This document shows, one piece after another, positions 1 to 10,104 of a DNA stretch of 64,000 nucleotides (positions are counted from its first letter, which is position 1; each line of letters opens with the position of its first letter). Source of the DNA: JBBCJR01 sp037190805 (GTDB lineage: Bacteria; Pseudomonadota; Alphaproteobacteria; Sphingomonadales; Sphingomonadaceae); assembly GCA_037190805.1 (NCBI GenBank), contig JBBCJR010000010.1, forward strand, positions 1-64,000, in the 5' to 3' direction. Under the pieces are notes generated by a model. That model ran no database searches. It was not told the DNA's origin and was given only the letters and a program-made list of their open reading frames with translations. A program made the position numbers and the translations under genes.

Positions 1-826
1 GAATGGCGCCATTCGCGGCGACTCCCCCGGCAACGACCAGCGCCGCCACGCCACGCCCCTCGATCTTCGACAGCGCGCGACGCGTCCGGTCGATCAGACA
101 ATCGACCACCGCCTGCTGAAAAGATGCGGCAAGGTCAGCGACGTCATGACGGCCGTCGGCGGCCCGCAGCACCGCGCTTTTCAGGCCCGCAAACGAGAAA
201 TGCGGCTCGCCCGATCCCACCAGCGGGCGCGGCAGCGGCACCGCGCCGGGATCACCCCCGCGCGCCGCGCGCTCGACCGCCGGACCGCCGGGGAAGCCGA
301 GCTTCAGGATCTTGGCCACCTTGTCGAACGCTTCACCGGCGGCATCGTCGATCGTCGTCGCCAGCCGGCGATAGCGCCCCACATCCTCGACCAGCAGGAG
401 TTGGCAATGGCCGCCCGAAACCAGCAGCAGCAGATAGGGAAAGCTCAGCGTCGGGTCGGCCAGACGCGGGCTGAGCGCATGACCCTCAAGATGATTGACG
501 GCAATGAGCGGTTTCCCCGCTGCCAGCGCCAGCGCCTTGCCGGTGACCAGGCCAACCATCACCCCACCGATCAATCCCGGTCCGGCAGTGGCAGCGACGG
601 CATCGACATCGGCGAGCGCGACCCCCGCCTCTTTCAGTGCCGCCTCGACCAGAGGCGCCAGCGCCTCGACATGGGCGCGGGCCGCGATTTCGGGTACGAC
701 ACCGCCGAACGGACGATGGGCGGCCTCCTGGCCCAGCAGTTTGTGCGCGAGGATGCGCCGATCCGCCGTGACGAGGGCAGCGGCGGTTTCGTCGCAACTG
801 GATTCGAGGCCGAGGATCAAGGTCAT
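1..826 (-). CDS. tsaD: tRNA N6-adenosine threonylcarbamoyltransferase TsaD (3' part cut by window edge)
   Basis: This is the catalytic subunit that transfers threonylcarbamoyl from TC-AMP to A37 of ANN-decoding tRNAs, working with TsaB and TsaE in the cytoplasm. The first 275 codons are present, starting with ATG at 826, and the C-terminus lies beyond base 1. The N-terminus MTLILGLESSCDET is the ASKHA phosphate-binding segment. The metal-binding HLEGH motif is at residues 112-116, and a VSGGHCQL segment follows. It is divergent from hemC across 47 bp, so the two promoters must share that gap. The longer plus-strand reading frames over it are antisense shadows. Confidence 0.95.
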   Translation of the reverse strand, partial: MTLILGLESSCDETAAALVTADRRILAHKLLGQEAAHRPFGGVVPEIAARAHVEALAPLVEAALKEAGVALADVDAVAATAGPGLIGGVMVGLVTGKALALAAGKPLIAVNHLEGHALSPRLADPTLSFPYLLLLVSGGHCQLLLVEDVGRYRRLATTIDDAAGEAFDKVAKILKLGFPGGPAVERAARGGDPGAVPLPRPLVGSGEPHFSFAGLKSAVLRAADGRHDVADLAASFQQAVVDCLIDRTRRALSKIEGRGVAALVVAGGVAANGAI

Positions 827-873
827 GTCCCGGCTTCCCTGCCACCGCCCACGGCGCTAGCACAAGCCGCGCA

Positions 874-1806
874 ATGACAGTTCACCTTACCCTTGGCACA
901 CGCGGCTCGCCGCTTGCCCTCGTTCAGGCCCGCATGGTGGCCGACACCCTGATCCGCGCCCATGGCTGGGCCGAGGGCGCTGTGGCCATTTTGCCGGTCA
1001 AGACGGTGGGCGACATCATCCTCGACCGGCCACTGGCCGAAGTCGGCGGCAAGGCCCTGTGGACGAAGGAACTGGACCGGGCGCTCGAGGATCGCCGCAT
1101 CGACATCGCCGTCCATTCGATGAAGGACGTCGAAACCTTTCGCCCCGATGGGGTCGGCATCGCCGCCATGCTGCCCCGCGCCGACCCGCGCGACCGGCTG
1201 ATCGGCGCCGACAGCCTTGCGGCCCTGCCCCAGGGGGCACGGATCGGTACCTCTTCCCCCCGGCGCGGCGCCCAGCTGCTGGCCCGCCGGCCAGACCTGG
1301 GCATCGTCAGCTTCCGCGGCAATGTCGCACGCCGGCTGCAGCGACTGGAGGATGGCGAGGCCGATGCGATGCTGCTGGCCGCAGCCGGTCTCGACCGACT
1401 GGGCGAATCCGCACTGGGCGCCGCGATCGACCTCGACGAGATGCTGCCGGCGCCGGCCCAGGGCGCGATCGGCATCGATACCCGCGCCGGCGACCACAAG
1501 GTCATCGCGCTGGTCGCCGCCATCGACCATCAGCCGACGCATCAGGCCATACGGATGGAGCGCGCGCTGCTGGCCGCCCTTGACGGCACCTGCCGGTCAC
1601 CGATCGCCGCCCATGCGCGATTCGAGACCGATGGCCGCCTGCGCCTCGACGCGGAGATATTGAGCCCGGATGGCAGGGAACGTCATGACGCCACGATCCG
1701 CACCCTGCCGAAGGACGCCGAAAGCGCCGCCGCACAATTGGCGCGAACGCTGCTGAACCGCGCCAGCCCGGCACTGAAGGCGCTGTTCATGGGGTCAGCG
1801 TCCTGA
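874..1806 (+). CDS. hemC: Hydroxymethylbilane synthase (porphobilinogen deaminase)
   Basis: HemC polymerises four porphobilinogen units into hydroxymethylbilane in tetrapyrrole (heme) synthesis. The 310-residue protein has the usual family length. The N-terminus LTLGTRGSPLALVQ is typical, and the dipyrromethane cofactor attachment motif DGTCRSP places the cofactor cysteine near residue 240. The substrate-binding segment IGTSSPRR is also visible. The ATG at 874 directly precedes the conserved N-terminal strand. The stop TGA overlaps the probable CTG start of hemD, so hemC-hemD-mitofilin-like looks like one translationally coupled unit. Confidence 0.97.
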   Translation: MTVHLTLGTRGSPLALVQARMVADTLIRAHGWAEGAVAILPVKTVGDIILDRPLAEVGGKALWTKELDRALEDRRIDIAVHSMKDVETFRPDGVGIAAMLPRADPRDRLIGADSLAALPQGARIGTSSPRRGAQLLARRPDLGIVSFRGNVARRLQRLEDGEADAMLLAAAGLDRLGESALGAAIDLDEMLPAPAQGAIGIDTRAGDHKVIALVAAIDHQPTHQAIRMERALLAALDGTCRSPIAAHARFETDGRLRLDAEILSPDGRERHDATIRTLPKDAESAAAQLARTLLNRASPALKALFMGSAS

Positions 1807-2507
1807 GGACGTTTCTGATCCTGCGGCCCGAACCGGGGGCAAGCGTTACCGCCGGGCGCGTGGCAGCGATGGGCGGAGGCGCCGTGGTGACGCCGCTGTT
1901 CGACTACCGCGCCCTGCCCTGGACACCGCCGGCGACGATTCCCGCCGCCGTGATGCTGACCAGCGCGGCTGCCGCACGGCTGGCGGGCCCGGCGCTGGAG
2001 GCCCTGACCAACCGCCCCTGCCATGTTGTCGGCGAGGCGACGGCATCGGCGGCGCGGGCGGCGGGGTTCACCACCGTCATCACCGCGGGCCCCAACGCCG
2101 AGGCGCTGCTCGCCGATGCGGACGCACGGGGCGTGAGGGAAGTCCTGCATCTGTCAGGGCGCGAGCACCGCGCCGCCGAACATGACGGCATCCGGGTCAC
2201 ACGGCGCATCGTCTATGCCGTGGAGGCAGTCGATCGGATGCCCCCGGCCGCCGTCGAGGCGCTCCGGAACGGCGCCGCGGCCCTGCTCCACTCCCCTCGC
2301 GCCGCCCGGCTGTTCGCGGTGCTGGCGGAAGCTGCAGGACTGGACCGGGCCGGCATCGACATTGCCGCTTTCAGTCCGGCCGTCGCCAGCGCCGCCGGCG
2401 ATGGCTGGCGCTCCGTGGCGGTCGCCCGCTGGCCCGACGACGCATCACTCTTGGCGGCGGCGGGTCTGCCATGCGACAATCGCGACATCGGGGAGATTTT
2501 CGCATGA
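1803..2507 (+). CDS. hemD: Uroporphyrinogen-III synthase (probable CTG start)
   Basis: HemD cyclises hydroxymethylbilane with inversion of ring D to uroporphyrinogen III. The family is poorly conserved, so the call rests on position after hemC, on length (234 residues) and on the N-terminal RTFLILRPEPGA segment, the usual 'RP' signature. That segment is kept only if translation begins at CTG 1803, overlapping the hemC stop. The first standard start, GTG 1860, would cut off the first beta strand. The segment MLTSAAAARL around residue 50 fits the substrate-cleft strand. The stop overlaps the ATG of the next gene (ATGA). Confidence 0.85.
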   Translation: MRTFLILRPEPGASVTAGRVAAMGGGAVVTPLFDYRALPWTPPATIPAAVMLTSAAAARLAGPALEALTNRPCHVVGEATASAARAAGFTTVITAGPNAEALLADADARGVREVLHLSGREHRAAEHDGIRVTRRIVYAVEAVDRMPPAAVEALRNGAAALLHSPRAARLFAVLAEAAGLDRAGIDIAAFSPAVASAAGDGWRSVAVARWPDDASLLAAAGLPCDNRDIGEIFA

Positions 2508-3451
2508 CCGACAATTCCATGGACTCCCCACCGCAGCCGGCGGGTCGCAGCCTGCTGCCGTGGTTGCTCGTGCTGGTCGTGGGTTTGCTGGGCGTTGCCC
2601 TCGCGACCAGTCCAGCGCTGCGCGAGGCAGCGATGTCGCGACTGGTCGGAACGCCGGGTGAAGCCGTCCAACCACCAGCCACCCCGACACCTGCCGAACG
2701 TGTCCAGGCGCAGGCGGCGGAACTGGCCCAGTTGCGCCAACGTCTGGAACATAGCGAAACGCGGGCGAATACGCCGCCAGCGCCCGGCAGCATCGAAGCG
2801 CAAACCGCCATGAATCAACGGATCGACGCCCTCACCCGCCGCATGGACACGCTCGACCGGCAGAGCGGCGCGGCGCTCGCCAATGCCGATCGGGCCGAAG
2901 GCATGCTGCTGGCGCTGGCGGCACGGCGGGCCATCGAAACGGGCCGGCCGCTGGGCGTGATCGAAGGGATGCTGCGCGACCGCTTCGGCGGCAGCCAGCC
3001 ACGGGCCGTAACCACCCTGATCACCGCCGCGCAGCAGCCCGTCACCCTGCCGCAGCTGACCAGCGATTTCACGCGCCTCGCTCCCGCCCTGCGCGAGGGC
3101 GACCGCGACGGCACGGCCGGCCTCTGGACGACCATCCGTACCGAACTCGGTTCATTGTTCGTGGTTCGCCGCACCGGCGATCAGCCGACCAGTGTCGCCG
3201 AACGGATCGACTTTGCGGAAGCCCGGCTGGAACTGGGCGACGTCGCCGGTGCGCTCGACCAGCTCAATCGCCTGCCAGCGCCGGTTCGCGGGATCGGCCA
3301 GAACTGGGGCGAACGCGCGCGCCGCTATGTCGCCGCGCGCGAAGCGCTGGATGCGCTGGAGACTGTCGCCCTGCTCGCTCCGGCGCCCGACAGCACGGAA
3401 CGGGTCGTGCCCATCGAGCCCGCTCCGCCACCGCCAGCCCCCGCGATCTGA
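2504..3451 (+). CDS. Mitofilin-like membrane-anchored coiled-coil protein (HemX position)
   Basis: This 315-residue protein starts at ATG 2504, overlapping the hemD stop. It has a short cytoplasmic N-terminus, one membrane segment (about residues 15-35, LLPWLLVLVVGLLGVALA) and a long hydrophilic, helix-rich part with a coiled-coil stretch (about 60-110). It ends in a proline-rich tail. Proteins of this layout follow hemCD in many alphaproteobacteria and are annotated as COG4223/mitofilin-like or HemX-like. The biochemical role is not established. Methyltransferase motifs of the enterobacterial HemX type are absent. A role in envelope or inner-membrane organisation is inference only. Confidence 0.75.
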   Translation: MTDNSMDSPPQPAGRSLLPWLLVLVVGLLGVALATSPALREAAMSRLVGTPGEAVQPPATPTPAERVQAQAAELAQLRQRLEHSETRANTPPAPGSIEAQTAMNQRIDALTRRMDTLDRQSGAALANADRAEGMLLALAARRAIETGRPLGVIEGMLRDRFGGSQPRAVTTLITAAQQPVTLPQLTSDFTRLAPALREGDRDGTAGLWTTIRTELGSLFVVRRTGDQPTSVAERIDFAEARLELGDVAGALDQLNRLPAPVRGIGQNWGERARRYVAAREALDALETVALLAPAPDSTERVVPIEPAPPPPAPAI

Positions 3452-3488
3452 TCAGGGCAAGGGAACCCGGACGGCGGGCCTGCGCCCG

Positions 3489-3953
3489 TCACCCGCCGCG
3501 TCGCAACCGGACTAGCGCGGTATCGAGCGCGGATAGGAAGCGTGAGCGATCGGTACGGCTGAACGCTGGCGGACCGCCCGTGACCGCGCCCATCGCGCGC
3601 AAATCCGCCATCAGGGCGCGGGACGCGATCGCATTGCCGATCGACCCGGCATCGAACGGCCGGCCAGTGGGGCCAATGACCATAGCCCCGGCCTTCAGAC
3701 AGCGGTCGGCGAGCAGGATATCGGCGGTCACCACCACGGCGCCGGGTCCAGCCTCTCCCGCGATCCAGTCGTCGGCCGCGTCGAAGCCGTCGCTCACCAC
3801 CATCCTGCCGATCAGCGGATTGTCGGGCAGACGCATCCACGCATTGGCGACGACCGTGACCTGAACGCCGTGGCGAAGGGCGACGCGATAGATCTCGTCC
3901 TTCACCGGGCAAGCATCGCCATCGACGAGAATACGGATCACGGCATCAGGCAC
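3489..3953 (-). CDS. YaiI/YqxD family (DUF188) protein, PIN-like fold
   Basis: A 154-residue member of the UPF0178/DUF188 family. The GTG at 3953 gives the family start (VPDAVIRILVDGDACPVK) and overlaps the stop of the upstream helicase gene by 8 bp. Acidic motifs DGDACPVKDE near the N-terminus and VVTADILLADR mid-protein fit a PIN-like nuclease fold. The C-terminus has the family FSRTDRSRFL segment, in which a serine/arginine run precedes the terminal helix. The function is unknown; a nuclease role is inferred from the fold. Co-transcription with the DEAD-box gene suggests an RNA-related role. Confidence 0.85.
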   Translation of the reverse strand: MPDAVIRILVDGDACPVKDEIYRVALRHGVQVTVVANAWMRLPDNPLIGRMVVSDGFDAADDWIAGEAGPGAVVVTADILLADRCLKAGAMVIGPTGRPFDAGSIGNAIASRALMADLRAMGAVTGGPPAFSRTDRSRFLSALDTALVRLRRGG

Positions 3954-5616
3954 GGCGCGGTTTATAGCGCTTCGGCTGATAGCGCTTGGGAGCGCCGCTG
4001 CGGCGTTCGTCGCCGGCGGGCGGCGGAATGTCGTTGGCGGGCTCGATGCGGACATCGTCGCTATCGCCCGCCGTGCGCTTGAGCGCGGCCGCGAAGCGAC
4101 CGGCGGCGGCGCCCGCCACCTCGAACCGGGTCTCGCGATCGAAGATGCGGATCGCGCCGATGTCCCCCTTGGTGATGTGGCCACGCCGGCACAGCAGCGG
4201 CAGCAGCCAGCGGGGATCGGCATTCTGCGCCCGACCGACATCCATCCGGAACCAGGCCGCCCCTTCGAAGCCTGGCCGGGGTCCGCGCGGCTGCGGCGCG
4301 GGACCATCCGGTCCCGCATCGAGCAATTCTTCCGGCGCCGGCAGATCGGCCCGATGGGCGCGGACGAAGGCGGCGGCGATATCCTCGGCGCTGTGCGCGG
4401 CGAGCAAGGCGCGGCCGGCGGCGCGATCCTCCTCACCCAGATCGTCGGGAATGATCGCCTCCAACATCCGCTCCCGATCCCGCTCGCGGATTTCATCGAG
4501 GCTGGGGGGCGACATCCAGCGCGCATCGACATTGGCGGCGCGCAAAAGAGCCTGGGTCCGGCGCTTGCGGGGATAAGGCACGATCAGCACGCACGTGCCC
4601 TTGCGGCCCGCCCGCCCCGTGCGGCCCGAACGGTGCTGGAGCGTTTCGGGATCGTTCGGCAGTTCCGCGTGGATGACAAGGCCCAGATTGGGCAGGTCGA
4701 TGCCCCGCGCTGCGACATCGGTGGCGATGCACACCCGCGCCCGCCGGTCACGCAGCGCCTGCAGGGCGCGATTGCGCTCGGACTGGCTCAGCTCGCCCGA
4801 CAGGGCGACGGCCGCGAAGCCGCGCTCCTGCAGGCTGGCGTGAAGGTGGCGGACATTCTCGCGCGTGGCGCAGAACACCATCGCCCCTTCGACCTCATAA
4901 TAGCGCAGGATGTTGACGACCGCGTTCTCGATATCCGCCGGCGCGACCGGAATGGCGCGATAGTCGATATCACCATGCGGCTGATTCTCGCCCGCAGTCG
5001 TGATGCGCAGCGCGTCCTTCTGATAACGTTTCGCCATCGCTGCAATGGGCTTGGGCATCGTTGCCGAGAACATCAGCGTCCGCCGCTCTGGCGGCAGCAT
5101 GTCGAGAATTTCTTCCAGCTCGTCGCGGAAGCCCAAGTCCAGCATCTCGTCGGCCTCGTCGAGGATGACGGCGCGCATCGCCTCGGTCGCCAGCGAGCCA
5201 CGCTCGAGATGGTCGCGCAGCCGCCCCGGCGTACCGACGACGATGTGGGCGCCCTGCGCCAGTGCCCGCTGCTCCCGCCGGATATCCATGCCGCCGACGC
5301 AGGACGCGATCCGGGCTCCAGCCTTGGCGTAGAGCCACGCCAGCTCGCGCTGGACCTGCAGCGCCAGCTCGCGCGTCGGGGCGATGACCAGCGCCAGCGG
5401 TGCGCCCGCTCGGGGCATGCGATCGGCTTCGCCAATCAAGTCATGAGCGATGGCAAGGCCATAAGCGACCGTCTTGCCCGAGCCGGTGCGGGCCGAAACG
5501 ATCAGGTCGCGGTCGGCCGGAGCGGCCACCACTTCGGCCTGAACGGAGGTCGGGGCCTCGTAGCCGCGATCGGCCAAGGCAGCCGCTATGGCGCCGGGCA
5601 GGGAAGAAAATGGCAT
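3946..5616 (-). CDS. DEAD-box ATP-dependent RNA helicase with DbpA-like RNA-binding domain
   Basis: A 556-residue cytoplasmic RNA helicase. RecA domain 1 has the Q-motif region, SARTGSGKT (motif I), PTRELALQ (Ia), TPGRL (Ib), DEADEMLD (II) and SATMP (III). RecA domain 2 has IATDVAARGIDLPNL (V) and HRSGRTGRAGRKG (VI). The last roughly 120 residues contain a DbpA-type RRM-like segment (GDIGAIRIFDRETRFEVAG) and a basic tail rich in KRY repeats. In DbpA this domain targets 23S rRNA hairpin 92, so a ribosome-assembly role is likely. The ATG at 5616 (MPFSSL) is preferred to an upstream in-frame ATG. Confidence 0.93.
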   Translation of the reverse strand: MPFSSLPGAIAAALADRGYEAPTSVQAEVVAAPADRDLIVSARTGSGKTVAYGLAIAHDLIGEADRMPRAGAPLALVIAPTRELALQVQRELAWLYAKAGARIASCVGGMDIRREQRALAQGAHIVVGTPGRLRDHLERGSLATEAMRAVILDEADEMLDLGFRDELEEILDMLPPERRTLMFSATMPKPIAAMAKRYQKDALRITTAGENQPHGDIDYRAIPVAPADIENAVVNILRYYEVEGAMVFCATRENVRHLHASLQERGFAAVALSGELSQSERNRALQALRDRRARVCIATDVAARGIDLPNLGLVIHAELPNDPETLQHRSGRTGRAGRKGTCVLIVPYPRKRRTQALLRAANVDARWMSPPSLDEIRERDRERMLEAIIPDDLGEEDRAAGRALLAAHSAEDIAAAFVRAHRADLPAPEELLDAGPDGPAPQPRGPRPGFEGAAWFRMDVGRAQNADPRWLLPLLCRRGHITKGDIGAIRIFDRETRFEVAGAAAGRFAAALKRTAGDSDDVRIEPANDIPPPAGDERRSGAPKRYQPKRYKPRRA

Positions 5617-5682
5617 GAAACAGGACTTTCCGTGGCACGGAGCCACTTTGCATATGGGCGACCGAATGTGGATTTGCGGCGC

Positions 5683-6852
5683 CTATAGCACCTGTCCGGC
5701 GCTCCAGCCACTCGCCCATGCCCATTGAAAATTATAACCGCCCAACCAGCCGGTGACGTCCACTGCCTCGCCGATCACGAACAGGCCTGGAACGGACGGC
5801 GCGGCGAGTGTCCTTTGCGACAAGCCCGCCGTGTCGACACCGCCCACTGTCACCTCGGCCTTGGCGAAGCCCTCGGTCCCGGTGGGGTGGAACACCCAGC
5901 GGTTGAGCCGCTCGCCGGCAGCGCCCAGCATGCGGTCGGCCATCCCCCCCACCGGACCGACGAGCGCCAGCCGCTCGGCCACCGCCATCGCCAGCCGGGC
6001 CGGAAGGACGCCCGACAACAGCGCCTTCAGCTCCACCTTCGGCCGCTCCCGCTTGCCGGCTAGCAGCAGACGCGAAGCATCCGCACCCGGCAGAAGGTCG
6101 AGGTTGATCGGCTGGCCGTGACGCCAATAGGAGGAAATCTGGAGGATGGCCGGTCCCGATAGGCCGCGATGCGTGAACAGCGCGGCCTCCGCGAACGCTA
6201 TGCGGCCGGCCGACGCCACAACCGGCGTCGCGATGCCGGAAAGATCGCGGAACATCAGCTCGTCCCCACCCAGAGTCAACGGCACCAGCGCCGGACGCGG
6301 CTCGATCACTTTGAGCCTGAACTGGCGGGCGAGGTCATAGGCGATGCCGGTCGCCCCCACTTTCGGGATCGACGGGCCCCCGGTAGCGATGACCAGCGTC
6401 GGTGCGGCGAAGCTGCCACGATCGGTGTCGACACGGAATTCGTCCGCCTTCGCAACGGCGGTGAGGCGGTGACCGACGCGGATATCGACCCCGCCCTTGG
6501 CGCATTCAGCCTCCAGCATCTGGACGATGGCGCGGGCCGAGCCGTCACAGAACAGTTGGCCCAGCGTCTTTTCGTGCCAGGCGATGCCATGCGCCTCGAC
6601 CAGCGCCAGGAAGTCGGCCGGGGTATAGCGGTCCAGCGCCGACCGGGCGAAATGCGGATTGGCAGACAGGAAACGATCGGCCGCCGTGCCGAGATTCGTG
6701 AAATTGCAGCGCCCGCCGCCCGAGATCAGGATTTTCTTCCCCACCTGATCGGCATGGTCGAGCAGCAGCACCCGCCGCCCGCGCTGACCGGCGGTGGCAG
6801 CGCACATCAGCCCGGCGGCACCGGCACCGAGAATGATGGCGTCATAGGTCAT
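5683..6852 (-). CDS. BaiN/YhiN (HI0933) family FAD-dependent oxidoreductase
   Basis: A 389-residue flavoprotein. The N-terminal Rossmann motif GAGAAGLMCAATAGQRG is followed by the family signature KKILISGGGRCNFTN, and a C-terminal FAD-contacting stretch reads GEAVDVTGWLGGYNFQWA. The family includes the flavoprotein BaiN from bile-acid 7-dehydroxylating bacteria, but the physiological substrate in free-living proteobacteria is unknown. It stands alone between the helicase gene (same strand, 66 bp away) and divergent prfC. Length and motifs are complete, so it should be functional. Confidence 0.9.
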   Translation of the reverse strand: MTYDAIILGAGAAGLMCAATAGQRGRRVLLLDHADQVGKKILISGGGRCNFTNLGTAADRFLSANPHFARSALDRYTPADFLALVEAHGIAWHEKTLGQLFCDGSARAIVQMLEAECAKGGVDIRVGHRLTAVAKADEFRVDTDRGSFAAPTLVIATGGPSIPKVGATGIAYDLARQFRLKVIEPRPALVPLTLGGDELMFRDLSGIATPVVASAGRIAFAEAALFTHRGLSGPAILQISSYWRHGQPINLDLLPGADASRLLLAGKRERPKVELKALLSGVLPARLAMAVAERLALVGPVGGMADRMLGAAGERLNRWVFHPTGTEGFAKAEVTVGGVDTAGLSQRTLAAPSVPGLFVIGEAVDVTGWLGGYNFQWAWASGWSAGQVL

Positions 6853-6970
6853 GGCCCGTCGCTATGGCCTGTGCCTGGGCTATCGAAAAGCCTGATTGAG
6901 CCTGCTAGGGGCATTCCTCTGTTGCCGGATCGACCCAAGGCCGGCTGTTCCCCGTTTTCAGGATCATCCC

Positions 6971-8542
<1,572 letters not shown>

Positions 8543-8548
8543 CGGGCC

Positions 8549-9049
8549 TCAGCCGATCTCCAGCCTGTCGCCCGGTCCGAACAGCGGCAGCAGCGCCAGC
8601 AGGTCCGACCGGGCGATGGCGACGCAGCCTTCGGTCGGGCGGCCTTCGGCGCAATGGAGGAAGATGGCGCTGCCCGCCCCCGGCACGGGCGGCGCATCAT
8701 TGTGGCCGAGGATGACGACCACATCGTAAAGCCCATCGTCGCGCCACATCCGTTCGGCCGAGAACGGGTGAGGGTGACGGATCGGCCGGTTATAGGCGGG
8801 ATCGGCCGGATCGTCCGACCAGCCATCGGTCTGGCGCAGCCAGCGCCATGGCAATCTCAGCCCGGCAGGCGGCGCGACCCGATCAGGGCGCAGCAGCACG
8901 GCAAGCAGCGGCCATTCGCCAATGGGCGTGGCGCCGTCCCCCTCCCGCTTGTCGGCGGCGGCCACCACGCCGCTGCGACCGATCAGGCAAGGCAGGTCAG
9001 TGCCACCGACGTTGAGAATGCCGGCCCTGCTATCGACGCGGAGGATCAC
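8549..9049 (-). CDS. L,D-transpeptidase family (YkuD-fold) protein without signal peptide
   Basis: A 166-residue YkuD-fold protein. The conserved histidine is in VVILGHND and the catalytic cysteine is in the segment TEGCVAI, which follows HCAEGRP. Classical members cross-link or attach peptidoglycan in the periplasm, but this protein has no evident signal peptide or membrane segment, as in other members of this compact subfamily. Its site of action is therefore unclear. It starts with GTG at 9049, overlapping the ribA stop by 4 bp, and is the last gene of an xth-ribA-ldt operon. Confidence 0.85.
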   Translation of the reverse strand: MILRVDSRAGILNVGGTDLPCLIGRSGVVAAADKREGDGATPIGEWPLLAVLLRPDRVAPPAGLRLPWRWLRQTDGWSDDPADPAYNRPIRHPHPFSAERMWRDDGLYDVVVILGHNDAPPVPGAGSAIFLHCAEGRPTEGCVAIARSDLLALLPLFGPGDRLEIG

Positions 9050-10104
9050 AATATATGTCCCGTGCGATCGCGCTTGGTGGCGAGATAGTCAGCATTGTGG
9101 GGATTGGGCGGCAGGACGAGCGGCAGCCGCTCCACCACCGCGATGCCGGCCGCCTCCAACCCCGCCACCTTTGCCGGGTTGTTGCTGAGCAGGCGGACGC
9201 GAGTCTTGCCAAGCAGCGCCAGCATCCGCGCCGCAATGGCGAAATCACGCTCGTCGGTTGCGAAGCCCAGGCGCAGATTGGCATCGACGGTGTCGAAGCC
9301 CTGATCCTGAAGCGCATAGGCCCGCAGCTTGTTGAGCAGACCGATGCCACGCCCCTCCTGACGCAGATAGAGGAGGATGCCGCCTTGCTTGGCGATCCTC
9401 GCCTCGGCGGCATGAAGCTGCGAGCCGCAATCGCATTTGAGCGAGCCGAGCACATCGCCCGTCAGGCACTCGCTGTGCAGACGGACGAGCGGCGCCGGCC
9501 CGTCCTGTGGGCCAAGCAGCAGGGCGATATGCTCGCCCTGTTCGGGCACACCTCGAAAGGCGACGATCTCGGCGCCCGCGAACGCCGCCACCGGAAGCCG
9601 CGCCCGCGCGACGATGCGCAGCCGGTCGCTGCTGCGATAAGCCGCGATGGCAGTGGGGGATACGACCGGATCGCCGCCATCGCCCTCGCGCACGAACAAG
9701 GCAGGGAGCAGGCCCGCGATCTTGGCCAGCGTCAGCGCCGCATCCGCCGCCGCGCCGACGACCGGCAGGGTCGCAAAGGGGCCTTTCAGCGGCGTCGCCA
9801 GATCGAGCACCGGATCGGCGACGGCCGTCGCGGCGGCAAGGTCGATCCACGGCGCCCGGGCGATCCGCACGGGGCCGGGGATGGCAGCGCCGATCTGGTT
9901 GCCCAGCTTCAGCACCGCCGCCCGCTCGCCGCTGATCAACAGATCGGCCGAACCGTCTGCATCGAACGCGGCAAGGGTATCCGCTTCCGCCAGCTCGATC
10001 GCCAGCACGCGCAACCGTTCGTCGCCCTCGACAATGGTAACGGCCCGTCCGCGCCTGAGCGTATCCAGCGCCCGTTCGACCGCGACGAGCGCGTCGTCGG
10101 TCAA
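9046..10104 (-). CDS. ribA: GTP cyclohydrolase II with N-terminal RibB-like extension
   Basis: RibA opens GTP to 2,5-diamino-6-ribosylamino-4-pyrimidinone 5'-phosphate, the first step of riboflavin synthesis. The C-terminal half carries the zinc site in HSECLTGDVLGSLKCDCG and the GTP-binding segment RQEGRGIGLLNK. The N-terminal half (about 150 residues) resembles a degenerate DHBP synthase-like domain seen in alphaproteobacterial RibA proteins; it is unlikely to be catalytic. The TTG at 10104 overlaps the xth stop (TTGA) and gives 352 residues. A longer frame up to 10278 only reads through xth in the wrong frame. Confidence 0.92.
   Translation of the reverse strand: MTDDALVAVERALDTLRRGRAVTIVEGDERLRVLAIELAEADTLAAFDADGSADLLISGERAAVLKLGNQIGAAIPGPVRIARAPWIDLAAATAVADPVLDLATPLKGPFATLPVVGAAADAALTLAKIAGLLPALFVREGDGGDPVVSPTAIAAYRSSDRLRIVARARLPVAAFAGAEIVAFRGVPEQGEHIALLLGPQDGPAPLVRLHSECLTGDVLGSLKCDCGSQLHAAEARIAKQGGILLYLRQEGRGIGLLNKLRAYALQDQGFDTVDANLRLGFATDERDFAIAARMLALLGKTRVRLLSNNPAKVAGLEAAGIAVVERLPLVLPPNPHNADYLATKRDRTGHIL

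Noticed and set aside
4177..5688. Plus-strand open frame of 503 codons
   Set aside because: Antisense shadow of the DEAD-box helicase gene; no ribosome-binding site and no recognisable domain.
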